61,280 nt of DNA from Nostoc sp. FACHB-110 (GTDB lineage Bacteria > Cyanobacteriota > Cyanobacteriia > Cyanobacteriales > Nostocaceae). Location: contig NZ_JACJRU010000046.1 in the NCBI RefSeq assembly GCF_014697425.1, positions 1-61,280 on the forward strand. Reading direction: 5' to 3'. The translations under genes were made by a program, and so were the position numbers. The notes below the pieces were generated by a model. It searched no databases. It saw only the letters and a list, made by a program, of their open reading frames with translations, and was not told the DNA's origin. This document shows positions 1 to 7,658 of the stretch, in pieces; position 1 is the first letter of the stretch; each line of letters opens with the position of its first letter.

Positions 1-2
1 TT

Positions 3-41
3 AACGCCTGTGGACAAGCAGTAGCCGACTACCTTGATTGA
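3..41 (+). CDS. possible C-terminal end of an upstream gene
   Basis: Reading from base 3 gives NACGQAVADYLD and then a TGA stop, which has a protein-like composition and could be the last codons of a gene starting before the window. The piece is too short to identify a family, and chance cannot be excluded. Confidence 0.25.
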   Translation, partial: NACGQAVADYLD

Positions 42-610
42 AGCAGGAAGAAAACACTAAACTAATCAACTTTCTTTGAGTAAGTTTAGGTAAGTTTTTC
101 GGAGCAGCCTTGTTCATCTCGTTCACAAACTAATATTGATTCAGGATATTCGCTTAAAGCAGAAACTAAAGCATCCATGTACTTTTAATATTTCACTACT
201 TATTTAGGCATTGCTGATTAGTGGGATGTTTTTTGTTTCGCGCAAAGGCGCGAAGAATCAATATTTTATTTTTGTTAAACATCTCAATTCATCCCGCATT
301 TATGCAACGCCCTTATTTAAAGCTTACTGCGGTCTACCCTATGTCTGTATGAGGTGTAGGGTGATGATAGATTCTTTTAGTAGATAGTGAGAGTTAGAAC
401 CAGTCATAGATAGATGCCAGAATTCATGCACGCAAAAGCCACGATACTCGATAATAGCGTGATGTTAGATGGATTTGCGATCGCTCAAGATTTTTTAAGT
501 AGGTCTTCGTGAACTCTGCGTCTCTGTAGTTCGATTTAAATTTTTCGTAATGTGGCAATCGTATTGATAATGTTGCTAATTGTTAACTAATTTCTGTTAA
601 GATACTTATT
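42..610. other. non-coding stretch upstream of the microviridin genes
   Basis: No open frame with a protein-like composition was seen on either strand. The stretch holds one HIP1-like site near 477-484 and a piece near 503-530 resembling the 'ctctgcgtctctg' text often scattered in cyanobacterial intergenic DNA. Nothing else is recognised. Confidence 0.5.
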
Positions 611-660
611 TCTTAACTGTCTTAACTGTCCTTGACCACATATTTGATTGCTGATATATA
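611..660 (+). promoter_or_regulatory. predicted promoter of the microviridin precursor genes, with a 9-bp direct repeat
   Basis: TTGACC (632-637) and TATATA (655-660) are separated by 17 bases, a good sigma-70 type spacing, and point toward the precursor genes. Directly upstream, TCTTAACTG occurs twice in tandem (611-619, 620-628), which could be an operator. No transcript data were available, so this is prediction from spacing and consensus only. Confidence 0.45.
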
Positions 661-694
661 TTTAATTGCCCAATAAATTTACCTAACAAAAAAC

Positions 695-838
695 ATATCT
701 GCAAACACAGTCAAAACTGTAGATGTGGGAATGGTAAAGTTTTTTGCGCGTTTTTTGAAAGAACAAACCACCGAAGGAATAGAAACTCCTTTTTGGCTTT
801 GGACTTTCGAGTTTAAGATAGATGCGAAAGACAAGTAA
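695..838 (+). pseudogene. decayed or divergent third microviridin-type precursor
   Basis: The frame from ATA at 695 reads ISANTVKTVDV, then KFFARFLKEQ, then a tail ending FKIDAKDK before TAA. It aligns position by position with the two intact precursor genes downstream: the SxNT start, the FFARFL leader helix that ATP-grasp ligases bind, and similar total length (47 codons). The initiator appears changed from ATG to ATA. The only in-frame AUG (731) would remove most of the leader, and ATT at 677 is a weak alternative. The core is completely different: KYPSDWEEY is absent in all three frames. It is followed by the same roughly 89-base spacer as the next gene. Either it is a relic of a triplication or a divergent precursor using a non-AUG start. 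Confidence 0.6.
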
Positions 839-867
839 CTCTCGTCTTTTTCATCGCCAATTAAGGC

Positions 868-894
868 AGTAGTAGTTATTGAATAACTTCTACT
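868..894 (+). promoter_or_regulatory. hairpin after precursor copy 1
   Basis: AGTAGTAGTTAT (868-879) and ATAACTTCTACT (883-894) pair at 11 of 12 positions around a 3-base loop. The same structure, with different bases, sits after precursor copies 2 and 3. It lacks a T tract, so RNA stabilisation, processing or attenuation is more likely than a classical terminator. Confidence 0.55.
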
Positions 895-927
895 CTTGGT
901 TAACAACCAATATTAAGGAATGGCACT

Positions 928-1068
928 ATGTCTACAAACACAACAAAAGTTGCAAACGTTGAAGCAGTACCTTTCTTTGCTCGCTTCTTAGAAGAGCAAG
1001 TGGCTGAAGTGTCTGATACTGCTCCTTACGACACTAAAAAGTATCCTTCTGATTGGGAAGAATACTAA
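928..1068 (+). CDS. mdnA: microviridin precursor peptide, copy 1 (46 aa)
   Basis: This encodes the ribosomal substrate of the two ATP-grasp ligases downstream. The leader carries PFFARFLEEQ (residues 15-24), matching the PFFARFL helix known to recruit microviridin ligases. The core at the C-terminus is APYDTKKYPSDWEEY, which contains the family signature TxKYPSDWE. By family precedent Thr-Asp and Ser-Glu would be joined by esters and Lys-Glu by an amide, giving a tricyclic serine-protease-inhibitor-type peptide. The ATG at 928 is preceded by AAGGAA at 915-920, a fair ribosome-binding site. The gene is nearly identical to the one at 1158, differing mainly just before the crosslinked core (YDTKK against YNSTKK). 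The leader-cleaving protease is not encoded nearby. Confidence 0.93.
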   Translation: MSTNTTKVANVEAVPFFARFLEEQVAEVSDTAPYDTKKYPSDWEEY

Positions 1069-1095
1069 ATCTCGTTAGATTCATTGGCAATTAAG

Positions 1096-1126
1096 GGAGT
1101 AAGAGTTATCAAATAACTCCTACTCC
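1096..1126 (+). promoter_or_regulatory. hairpin after precursor copy 2
   Basis: GGAGTAAGAGTTAT (1096-1109) pairs with ATAACTCCTACTCC (1113-1126) at 13 of 14 positions around a CAA loop. It occupies the same place in the spacer as the hairpin at 868-894, and the stem bases differ between the two while pairing is mostly kept. Confidence 0.6.
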
Positions 1127-1157
1127 TGGTTAACAACGAATATAAAGGAATCATACC

Positions 1158-1301
1158 ATGTCTACAAACACTGTAAAACCAGCAAACGTTGAAGCAGTAC
1201 CTTTCTTTGCGCGTTTCTTAGAAGAGCAAGTGGCTGAAGTGTCTGACACTGCTCCTTACAATAGTACTAAAAAGTACCCTTCCGATTGGGAAGAATACTA
1301 A
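1158..1301 (+). CDS. mdnA: microviridin precursor peptide, copy 2 (47 aa)
   Basis: This is the second intact substrate peptide. It has the same leader helix PFFARFLEEQ and the core APYNSTKKYPSDWEEY with the TxKYPSDWE crosslinking motif. Relative to copy 1 the peptide has an inserted Ser and Asp-to-Asn in the variable segment before the ring-forming Thr, so the two genes should give two related products differing in the exocyclic tail. The ATG at 1158 follows AAAGGAA (1144-1150). The flanking spacers are also duplicated, showing that the whole gene-plus-spacer unit was copied. Confidence 0.93.
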   Translation: MSTNTVKPANVEAVPFFARFLEEQVAEVSDTAPYNSTKKYPSDWEEY

Positions 1302-1330
1302 ATCTCGTTAGCTCCATCGGCAATTTAAGG

Positions 1331-1363
1331 GAGTAGCAGTTATTTAAAACCTAAAGGCTACTC
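1331..1363 (+). promoter_or_regulatory. hairpin after precursor copy 3
   Basis: GAGTAGC (1331-1337) pairs with GCTACTC (1357-1363). This is the third occurrence of the spacer hairpin, with a shorter stem and longer loop than the other two. Confidence 0.5.
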
Positions 1364-1417
1364 TTGAAAACGCGATCGCTTTCATCTTACCTAATCCATA
1401 ATATGCAGGCGATTGCC

Positions 1418-1456
1418 TATAGATCCCCGAATTCTTTAAGAATTCAGGGATCTATA
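1418..1456 (+). terminator. strong hairpin between precursors and ligases
   Basis: The arms at 1418-1434 (starting TATAGATCCC) and 1440-1456 (ending GGATCTATA) pair at 16 of 17 positions around a five-base loop. No T run follows, so this may be a partial terminator or processing site that lowers ligase expression relative to the precursors. TTGACA follows at 1463-1468, but any -10 would overlap the next start codon, so a promoter there is uncertain. Confidence 0.55.
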
Positions 1457-1490
1457 AAGATGTTGACATACTTTAATATTTATATATTTT

Positions 1491-2480
1491 ATGCACCTGT
1501 CTCGTGATGTTGTTTTATTAATCAGCCACAGTGGCGATTTTTTTACAATAGATAGAGTTGCTGAAGCCTTGTCAAAAAAAGGGGCGCAACCATTTCGTCT
1601 AGATACTGACAAGTTTCCTCTAGAAGTACAATTAACAGCACATTTTGACAAGAATAAAAGCTACCACACTATAGAATATAACAACCAATCTATCAGCACC
1701 CAGCAGGTGCAAGCTGTGTGGACGCGTCGTATTTGGGAACCAAACCTGGGTGAAGAGTTAGCGCCAAAATTCCGAGAAGCTTGCATTAAAGAATCAAAAG
1801 CAACTTTAAATGGTTTTTGGGACAGCCTCAAAGAAGCTACTTGGGTAGATAATTTAGAACGAATAGATTATGCAGGTAACAAACTGCGTCAACTGCGGGT
1901 TGCATCTGAAGTAGGTTTTACTATTCCCCAAACTCTGGTTACGAATAAAGCCGAAGCAGCAAGAGAGTTTTTCAAGCAAGTCAACGGCAAAATGGTGAGC
2001 AAGCTTTTAACGACTCTTTCCTACAGTATGGAAGCTAACTCGTCGTTCTTCCTTTACACCAGCACTGTTAAAGAAGAAGACTTGCAAGATGCCGAATCAC
2101 TACGCTATTGCCCAATGGTTTTTCAAGAGCAAATCCCCAAGCAGCAGGAACTACGTGTAGCGTATGTAAATGGCAATGTATTTGTAGGCGCGCTGAATGC
2201 AGATGTGTATGCAGCAGCTAAAGCTGATTGGCGTAAACCTGGTGTAGAAGTTGGTGCATGGCAACACCACCAGGTTCCGGATGAATTTGTGTGTCGTTTG
2301 CAAGCTTTTATGGGTAAATTTGGGCTGTTGTTTGGCTCGTTAGATTTTATCCTCACACCATCGGGCGAATACGTTTTTTTGGAAAACAACCCCGTAGGAG
2401 AATGGGGAATGTTGGAGAAAGATTTAGACTTGCCAATTTCCGATGCGATCGCCGATGCTCTTCTTTCCCAAAATAAATAG
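1491..2480 (+). CDS. mdnB: microviridin ATP-grasp ligase, MdnB/MvdC type
   Basis: This is an ATP-grasp peptide ligase that, by family precedent, forms the omega-amide (Lys-Glu) bond of microviridins after the esters are made. At 329 residues it is the normal family size. The N-terminus reads VVLLISHSGDFFTIDRV, characteristic of the MdnB branch. The ATP-grasp fold is visible further on, with a nucleotide-binding Lys in GKMVSK (about residue 165) and the metal-binding end FLENNPVGEWG (about residues 299-309). It overlaps no neighbour and is followed after 187 bases by the second ligase. The upstream DNA is very AT-rich with no clear ribosome-binding site; ATG at 1491 is the only suitable start. 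Assignment to the amide-forming branch rests on resemblance to known members. Confidence 0.88.
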   Translation: MHLSRDVVLLISHSGDFFTIDRVAEALSKKGAQPFRLDTDKFPLEVQLTAHFDKNKSYHTIEYNNQSISTQQVQAVWTRRIWEPNLGEELAPKFREACIKESKATLNGFWDSLKEATWVDNLERIDYAGNKLRQLRVASEVGFTIPQTLVTNKAEAAREFFKQVNGKMVSKLLTTLSYSMEANSSFFLYTSTVKEEDLQDAESLRYCPMVFQEQIPKQQELRVAYVNGNVFVGALNADVYAAAKADWRKPGVEVGAWQHHQVPDEFVCRLQAFMGKFGLLFGSLDFILTPSGEYVFLENNPVGEWGMLEKDLDLPISDAIADALLSQNK

Positions 2481-2631
2481 TGCCTTATAATGCTTCTGTG
2501 TTCGCTGTAGTAACTTCAGACTGAACGTTTTTGTGTTTTGTCTGAGTGTGGGTTGTAGGGGAAATACAGTTCCCAGCGTGACTAACAAAATCATCCCGCT
2601 TTCTCTGCAACGCTAAGAATTAAATATTTCA

Positions 2632-2659
2632 TACTTCACACTTCACACTTCATACTTCA
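2632..2659 (+). repeat. heptamer tandem repeat (STRR type), [TC]ACTTCA x4
   Basis: Four 7-base units (TACTTCA, CACTTCA, CACTTCA, TACTTCA) end eight bases before the next gene's ATG. The same heptamer family recurs on the opposite strand at 20509-20536 and 51872-51899. Such short tandemly repeated repetitive sequences are typical of heterocystous cyanobacteria. Confidence 0.75.
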
Positions 2660-2667
2660 TACTTTCT

Positions 2668-3642
2668 ATGACCGTTTTAATAGTCACATTTAGCAAAGAT
2701 AACGAAAGCATTCCCCTAGTCATCAAAGCAATTGAGGCCTTAGGCGAAAAAGCATTTCGGTTTGACACAGATAGATACCCTACCGAAGTCAAGCTAGATA
2801 TTTACTCTGGTGATACTGAACGAATAATTATTACGGATGGCGAACAAAAGCTTGATTTGAGTGAGGTATCCTCAGTTTGGTATCGGCGGATGCGCTACGG
2901 GCATCTACTCCCCGACTCAATGGACAAGCAATACAGAGATGCGTCAATTCAGGAATGTCGCGCCACTGTCAGGGGTATGATTGCCAGCCTCCAGGGGTTT
3001 CACTTCGACAAAATGGCAAATGTTGATCGAGCTAATAATAAACAACTACAGTTAAAAGTTGCCCAAGAAGTTGGACTTTTAACTCCACGTACCCTAACTT
3101 CCAACAACCCCGAAGCAGTTAAGCAATTTGCTCAAGAGTGTGAGCAAGGGATCATCACCAAGATGCTTTCCTCCTTTGCTATCTATGATGAACAGGGGCG
3201 AGAAAACGTTGTGTTTACCACTCCAGTTACAGATGATGATCTGGAGAATATGGAAGGACTGCGTTTTTGTCCAATGACATTTCAAGAAAACTTGCCGAAA
3301 GCATTGGAATTGCGGACAACTATTGTGGGACACCGCGTATTTACAGCCGCAGTAGATTCGCAAAGCTTGGAAGGATCAACTTACGACTGGCGCAAAGAAG
3401 GGAAAGCTTTAGTTAAGAATTGGCAGCCTTACGAATTGCCAGCAGATATTGAGAAAAAGCTGCTCAAGCTAATAGCTGAGTTTGGCTTAAACTACGGAGC
3501 AATTGATATTATTGTCACTCCTGATGGTCGCCACGTATTCCTGGAAGTGAACCCAGTCGGGGAGTTTTTCTGGATGGAGATATATTCACCACATTATCCT
3601 ATCTCGCAGGCGATCGCGGAAATTTTACTTACTCAAAAATAG
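2668..3642 (+). CDS. mdnC: microviridin ATP-grasp ligase, MdnC/MvdD type
   Basis: This is an ATP-grasp ligase expected to install the two omega-ester bonds (Thr-Asp, Ser-Glu) in the precursor core. The N-terminus MTVLIVTFSKDNESIPLV and the following AFRFDTDRYPTEVKLDIYSG segment are typical of the MdnC branch. ATP-binding and metal-binding elements include IITKMLSS (about residues 162-169) and the C-terminal FLEVNPVGEFFW. It is 324 residues, complete, and paralogous to the preceding gene. ATG at 2668 matches the usual family start. A heptamer repeat replaces a recognisable ribosome-binding site, so translation may rely on weak initiation. Confidence 0.9.
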   Translation: MTVLIVTFSKDNESIPLVIKAIEALGEKAFRFDTDRYPTEVKLDIYSGDTERIIITDGEQKLDLSEVSSVWYRRMRYGHLLPDSMDKQYRDASIQECRATVRGMIASLQGFHFDKMANVDRANNKQLQLKVAQEVGLLTPRTLTSNNPEAVKQFAQECEQGIITKMLSSFAIYDEQGRENVVFTTPVTDDDLENMEGLRFCPMTFQENLPKALELRTTIVGHRVFTAAVDSQSLEGSTYDWRKEGKALVKNWQPYELPADIEKKLLKLIAEFGLNYGAIDIIVTPDGRHVFLEVNPVGEFFWMEIYSPHYPISQAIAEILLTQK

Positions 3643-3745
3643 GGCATCAGGTAAACAATTTTGGCTGGGCGATTGAGAATGCAAATTTAAGCTCAAATTC
3701 TCAACCACTGTCTAAAGTTTAATATTTGTTTATATATTTTATAAT

Positions 3746-5767
3746 ATGCAAACTCCATCTGTACGTGAGCAAACTACAACAAATCCTTTTTCAGCTATTA
3801 CCCAATTTTGGCAGGATGTAAAAGTAGTCGCTCAACCTTATTGGTATCCAACAAAAGCAGAAGGAAGAGCATTTTCCTCGGTGATTCGCTCATGGGGAGC
3901 GCTGATTCTCTTAGTATTATTGATAGTGGGATTTGTCGGTATAGATGCTGCAAATAGCTACTGGAATCGCTATGTCACTGACATTATTATTGAAGAGAGG
4001 AACCTTGATAAATATTATAGTACTTTATGGCTATCTAATATCATTCTTGTACTGAGCGTCATCACAGTAACTTTTTTAAGATATGTTAAGAAAAAAATTA
4101 TTCTTGATTGGTACAAATGGCTAAATAATCATATTTTAAAAATATATTTGAGTCATCAAGCTTATTATAAAATTAATTTTAAATCTGATATAGATAATCC
4201 AGACCAACGTTTGTCACAAGAAATAGAACCTATTATCAGCAATGCGTTAAATTTTTCCACTACCTTCCTAGAAAAAGTTCTAGTAATGGGAAGTTCTATA
4301 ATAATTCTCTCGACAATTTCTGTAGAAATAGCTGTCTATTTAGTTATTTATACAATTATAGGTAATTTTATAGCTGTTTACTTAAATCAATACTTAAATA
4401 AAATTAATCAAGAAGAAATTGCGTTTAAAGCAGACTTTGCTTATTGCTTGACTCATGTCCGTAATCATGCTGAATCAATTGCGTTTTTTCAGGGAGAACA
4501 GGAAGAATTAAACATAATTGAACGCCGATTTAATAATGTAATAAAAACTGCTGAACACAGGCTGAATTGGGAGAGAGGGCAAGATGCTTTTGGTAGAGCA
4601 TATCAGTCAGCAATTGGTGTATTTTCGGCTTATATTCTTACGCCTTTATTTATTCAGGATCAAATTGATTATGGAGAAATTAACCAAATTAGTATAACTT
4701 GCTTCATGTTTTCTACGGCTCTGGGAGAACTATTAGCTCAATTTGGTGTTTCAGGTCGTTTTTCTAGTTATGTACAACGGTTAGCTCAGTTTTTGGATGC
4801 TTTACAAGCTGTTAGTAAACAACCGGAAAATGTCAGTACTATTAAAGTCTTAGAAGAAAAACGATTGGCGTTTGAAAATGTTACTTTACAAACGCCAAAT
4901 TATGAACAGACAATTGTTGAAGATTTGTCAGTTTCTGTTGGGCCAGGCGAAGGGTTATTGATTGTTGGCCCTAGTGGTAGGGGGAAAAGTTCTTTATTAA
5001 GAGCGCTCGCTGGTTTATGGAATGCAGGAACTGGTCGTTTAGTGCGTCCTGCCCTCAAAGAAGTCTTATTTTTACCCCAAAGACCTTACATCATTTTGGG
5101 AACTTTGCGCGAACAGTTGCTTTATCCCCATACAGATCGGAAAATGAGTGACAAAGAACTGAAAGAAATTTTGCAACAAGTTAACCTACACCATTTGTTA
5201 ACCCGCGTAAATGGTTTTGATACGGAAGTTCCTTGGGAAAATATACTGTCGTTAGGAGAACAACAACGCCTCGCTTTTGCACGGCTGTTAATTACACATC
5301 CTAGTTTCACAATCTTAGATGAAGCTACCAGTGCATTAGATTTAAATAACGAAAGTAATTTATATAAACAATTACAAGCAACGAAAACAACTTTTATTAG
5401 TGTTGGGCATAGAGAAAGCTTATTTAATTATCATCAATGGGTATTAGAGCTTTCACAAGAATCTAGTTGGCAGCTTGTTTCTATAGAAGATTATCAATTG
5501 CAAAAAGGAATTGCTATTAAACCAGTTAAACAGGAGGAAAGTACAATAAATATTTCCTCTGAAAAAGAACTTTCTTTAGCAACAGAAAACTCGGCATTAA
5601 CAGCCACAATTGTCGGACTTTCTCATAAAGAAATCCAAAATCTAACAGACTATTCTCTTAGCACTATTAGAAGCAAAGCAAATCAAGGAAAACCGATTAC
5701 TACAAAAGATAATGTTACATATCGCTACAATAAAGATCCGCAGGTATTGAAATGGATAAGAAATTAA
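3746..5767 (+). CDS. mdnE: microviridin-cluster ABC exporter with C-terminal helix-turn-helix-like tail
   Basis: This is a half-size ABC exporter (673 aa) of the SbmA/BacA-like branch, expected to move or dock the maturing peptide at the cytoplasmic membrane. Membrane helices lie in about residues 50-330. The ATPase has Walker A GPSGRGKSS, signature LSLGEQQ and Walker B FTILDEATSALD. The first 590 residues fit the family. The last roughly 80 residues are extra: a polar linker followed by GLSHKEIQNLTDYSLSTIR and KDPQVLKWIRN (residues 624-673), which looks like a small helical, perhaps helix-turn-helix, module of unknown role. The upstream AT-rich box resembles the one before 1491. Cluster position supports the export role. 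Confidence 0.85.
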   Translation: MQTPSVREQTTTNPFSAITQFWQDVKVVAQPYWYPTKAEGRAFSSVIRSWGALILLVLLIVGFVGIDAANSYWNRYVTDIIIEERNLDKYYSTLWLSNIILVLSVITVTFLRYVKKKIILDWYKWLNNHILKIYLSHQAYYKINFKSDIDNPDQRLSQEIEPIISNALNFSTTFLEKVLVMGSSIIILSTISVEIAVYLVIYTIIGNFIAVYLNQYLNKINQEEIAFKADFAYCLTHVRNHAESIAFFQGEQEELNIIERRFNNVIKTAEHRLNWERGQDAFGRAYQSAIGVFSAYILTPLFIQDQIDYGEINQISITCFMFSTALGELLAQFGVSGRFSSYVQRLAQFLDALQAVSKQPENVSTIKVLEEKRLAFENVTLQTPNYEQTIVEDLSVSVGPGEGLLIVGPSGRGKSSLLRALAGLWNAGTGRLVRPALKEVLFLPQRPYIILGTLREQLLYPHTDRKMSDKELKEILQQVNLHHLLTRVNGFDTEVPWENILSLGEQQRLAFARLLITHPSFTILDEATSALDLNNESNLYKQLQATKTTFISVGHRESLFNYHQWVLELSQESSWQLVSIEDYQLQKGIAIKPVKQEESTINISSEKELSLATENSALTATIVGLSHKEIQNLTDYSLSTIRSKANQGKPITTKDNVTYRYNKDPQVLKWIRN

Positions 5768-5841
5768 ATCCACTCACTTAATATCTGTTAGAAGTTATTG
5801 AAAAAATTAAAAAAATTGCAGTAACAATCTAATTTCATAGT

Positions 5842-6372
5842 ATGGAAAAACTTGTGACAACAAGGCTCAATTTAGTACCTTTTACGCTAGAGGTAGTCAA
5901 AGCAGCAATCATAGGAAATGCTGAATTAGCATCATTTCTAGGTGTAAAAGTTTTACCAGACTGGCAGAGTGAAGAATTTAGAGAAATTTTGCCAGACATT
6001 GCAGATATTCTGTGTAAATATCAGTTTCAACGTGAATGGGGATGGGGAAGTTTAATCATTCATAAAGCAGAAAATATGCTTATCGGTTATGTTATGGTTA
6101 AAGTTATTCCAGATAGCACATTTTCACCTACTGGTTCCTTAGAAATTGGCTATTACGTAGCTCCTTCATATCGACGACAGGGGTACGCGTCTGAAGCTAC
6201 CAAAGCCGTGATAGATTGGGCATTGTCTCAACCTGGTGTGCAGAGCGTTACTGCTGGATGCGCTCCCGAGAATCTAGCTTCAAAACGGGTGCTAGAAAAA
6301 ATAGGAATGCAACTTATAGAATCACGCGAAAAAGTCCTGGTATGGAAATTATGCAAAACAGCGACAGTTTGA
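5842..6372 (+). CDS. mdnD: GNAT N-acetyltransferase of the microviridin cluster
   Basis: This 176-residue GNAT enzyme is expected to acetylate the N-terminus of the trimmed microviridin core with acetyl-CoA. The fold signature is clear: EIGYYVAPSYRRQGYASEA (about residues 102-120) contains the acetyl-CoA pyrophosphate loop RRQGYA, and ASKRVLEKIGM is the usual RimJ/RimL-type C-terminal motif. It follows the transporter by 74 bases on the same strand and closes the cluster; the next gene is on the opposite strand. Sequence alone cannot separate it from other RimJ-like GNATs, but the context is strong. Confidence 0.85.
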   Translation: MEKLVTTRLNLVPFTLEVVKAAIIGNAELASFLGVKVLPDWQSEEFREILPDIADILCKYQFQREWGWGSLIIHKAENMLIGYVMVKVIPDSTFSPTGSLEIGYYVAPSYRRQGYASEATKAVIDWALSQPGVQSVTAGCAPENLASKRVLEKIGMQLIESREKVLVWKLCKTATV

Positions 6373-6502
6373 AGTAGAGAAGAACTAGATCCGTCAGCAC
6401 TGTTTTGATGATATGAATATGGAGTTTCTCGATGTGATTGTGAATCAAGATGAGATTGAGTTAATTACGACTTGCAACGAACTCAACGCCTCTTATTACT
6501 CT

Positions 6503-7435
6503 TTACGGCTCATAATTCCAGGCTTTACCTTGACAAAATTCGTCAACCCAAGAAGCTAAACTCCGGGCATTCGTTTGCGGAATTGATTTAAGTGCTGAGT
6601 AATTAGGAATTTCATACTTGATATATGCCTCACTACTCATAGCAGGCTTGATACCGGAAAATTCATCTCCAGTCTTGGTTTTAACTTGTGAGTGTTCTTT
6701 CAACTCAACACTGTTGACTTGATTGGGTCTTTCCGGTGCGGTTGTGTTTGAGATTGGCATAGCCGCTAGTGATGTCTGAGAATTAGCTACTATGCGTCTA
6801 CTCCATGATTTGCCTTGGCTAGGAACTTCTATGGCTAAGGCGATGGTTTTTCCGTTACTGGGAACTGTAGTTGTTAAAGCGAGCGCTCGTACTGGTTTAC
6901 TGGTAGATACTCCATTTGGCGATAGCTGCACAGCTTGTAAAGCCTTTGCTGAAGATTGGAGAGTAACTCTAGGCGCAACAGCAAATGCTGATAAAGGTTT
7001 ATTGACTTGTGGCACATCCGTAGGTATTTTTTCGGTCATAGGCAACTTGACTAGAGGTTGAGCAATCATTTCGCCTCCAGGTGCAAGTCGCAATGGTTTT
7101 TCTTCCAGACGCATTACTTCTGGAGATTTTTTGTAACTTTGATTTTGAGCTAAAGTGTCTAAATTTGTTAAACGCAACTCCTCCTCGGGGTTGAAGTTCA
7201 GACCCAAAGCAGTGACGATTGCATCGGGGTTATTATTTAAATCCATCATAAAAGCCAACATCTGCTCAAACTCTGGCTCTAAAACGGACAAAGTAGCCAA
7301 AATATAACCCGATGAGGGGCGGCGCAAACCATTATAAGTTCCCCAGACTCGCATTTTTACCAGCCAGGAACGATTTTGGTGATAGTAATTCAGCCACTTC
7401 ATTTTTAAGGATTGACGTAGCTGCTGAATATTCAT
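6503..7435 (-). CDS. DUF5331-like cyanobacterial protein
   Basis: This protein of unknown function has a conserved N-terminal domain of about 90 residues (MNIQQLRQSLKMKWLNYY, LRRPSSGYILATLSVLEP, LGLNFNPEEELRL) that I recognise as a cyanobacteria-specific family, probably DUF5331. It is followed by about 200 low-complexity, Ser/Pro/Val-rich residues without recognisable motifs. No signal peptide or membrane segment is seen. I chose ATG at 7435 because homologs begin at MNI; an in-frame ATG at 7456 would add seven unconserved residues. Confidence 0.7.
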   Translation of the reverse strand: MNIQQLRQSLKMKWLNYYHQNRSWLVKMRVWGTYNGLRRPSSGYILATLSVLEPEFEQMLAFMMDLNNNPDAIVTALGLNFNPEEELRLTNLDTLAQNQSYKKSPEVMRLEEKPLRLAPGGEMIAQPLVKLPMTEKIPTDVPQVNKPLSAFAVAPRVTLQSSAKALQAVQLSPNGVSTSKPVRALALTTTVPSNGKTIALAIEVPSQGKSWSRRIVANSQTSLAAMPISNTTAPERPNQVNSVELKEHSQVKTKTGDEFSGIKPAMSSEAYIKYEIPNYSALKSIPQTNARSLASWVDEFCQGKAWNYEP

Positions 7436-7486
7436 CGGATGCCTCGCTTGAGTCAAAGATAGTGCAGACCTGTATGTTAAAAACAG

Positions 7487-7507
7487 GGTGTAGGGTGTAG
7501 GGTGTGG
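7487..7507 (+). repeat. heptamer tandem repeat GGTGTAG x3
   Basis: Two perfect GGTGTAG units and one GGTGTGG lie in the upstream region of the preceding minus-strand gene. This is another STRR-type array, with a different heptamer from the CTTCAYA family. The rest of 7436-7658 shows no gene. A small hairpin, AGCCCC-GTTGA-GGGGCT, lies near 7626-7642. Confidence 0.6.
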
Positions 7508-7658
7508 GGAAGACGGCGTTTAAGAAAGCAGGAAATTCCGACCAAGGCCATCGTCTTGAAAAGACTGGGCTTTGATTGAGTGCGTTTGTTGTGGCTATCT
7601 CTTGTCCTACACCCCACACTCACTAAGCCCCGTTGAGGGGCTGAGTGAAAAATTAGGT

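Noticed and set aside
679..906. Minus-strand 75-codon open frame
   Set aside because: It lies opposite the third precursor copy and its spacer, shows no family features, and the plus-strand frame has the clear homology.
1463..1491. TTGACA as a promoter for the first ligase
   Set aside because: A -10 at correct spacing would overlap the start codon at 1491, giving a leaderless or truncated message. It was kept only as a remark.
7332..7619. 95-codon minus-strand frame overlapping the DUF5331-like gene
   Set aside because: It covers the conserved N-terminal codons of that gene in another frame and runs through a heptamer repeat.
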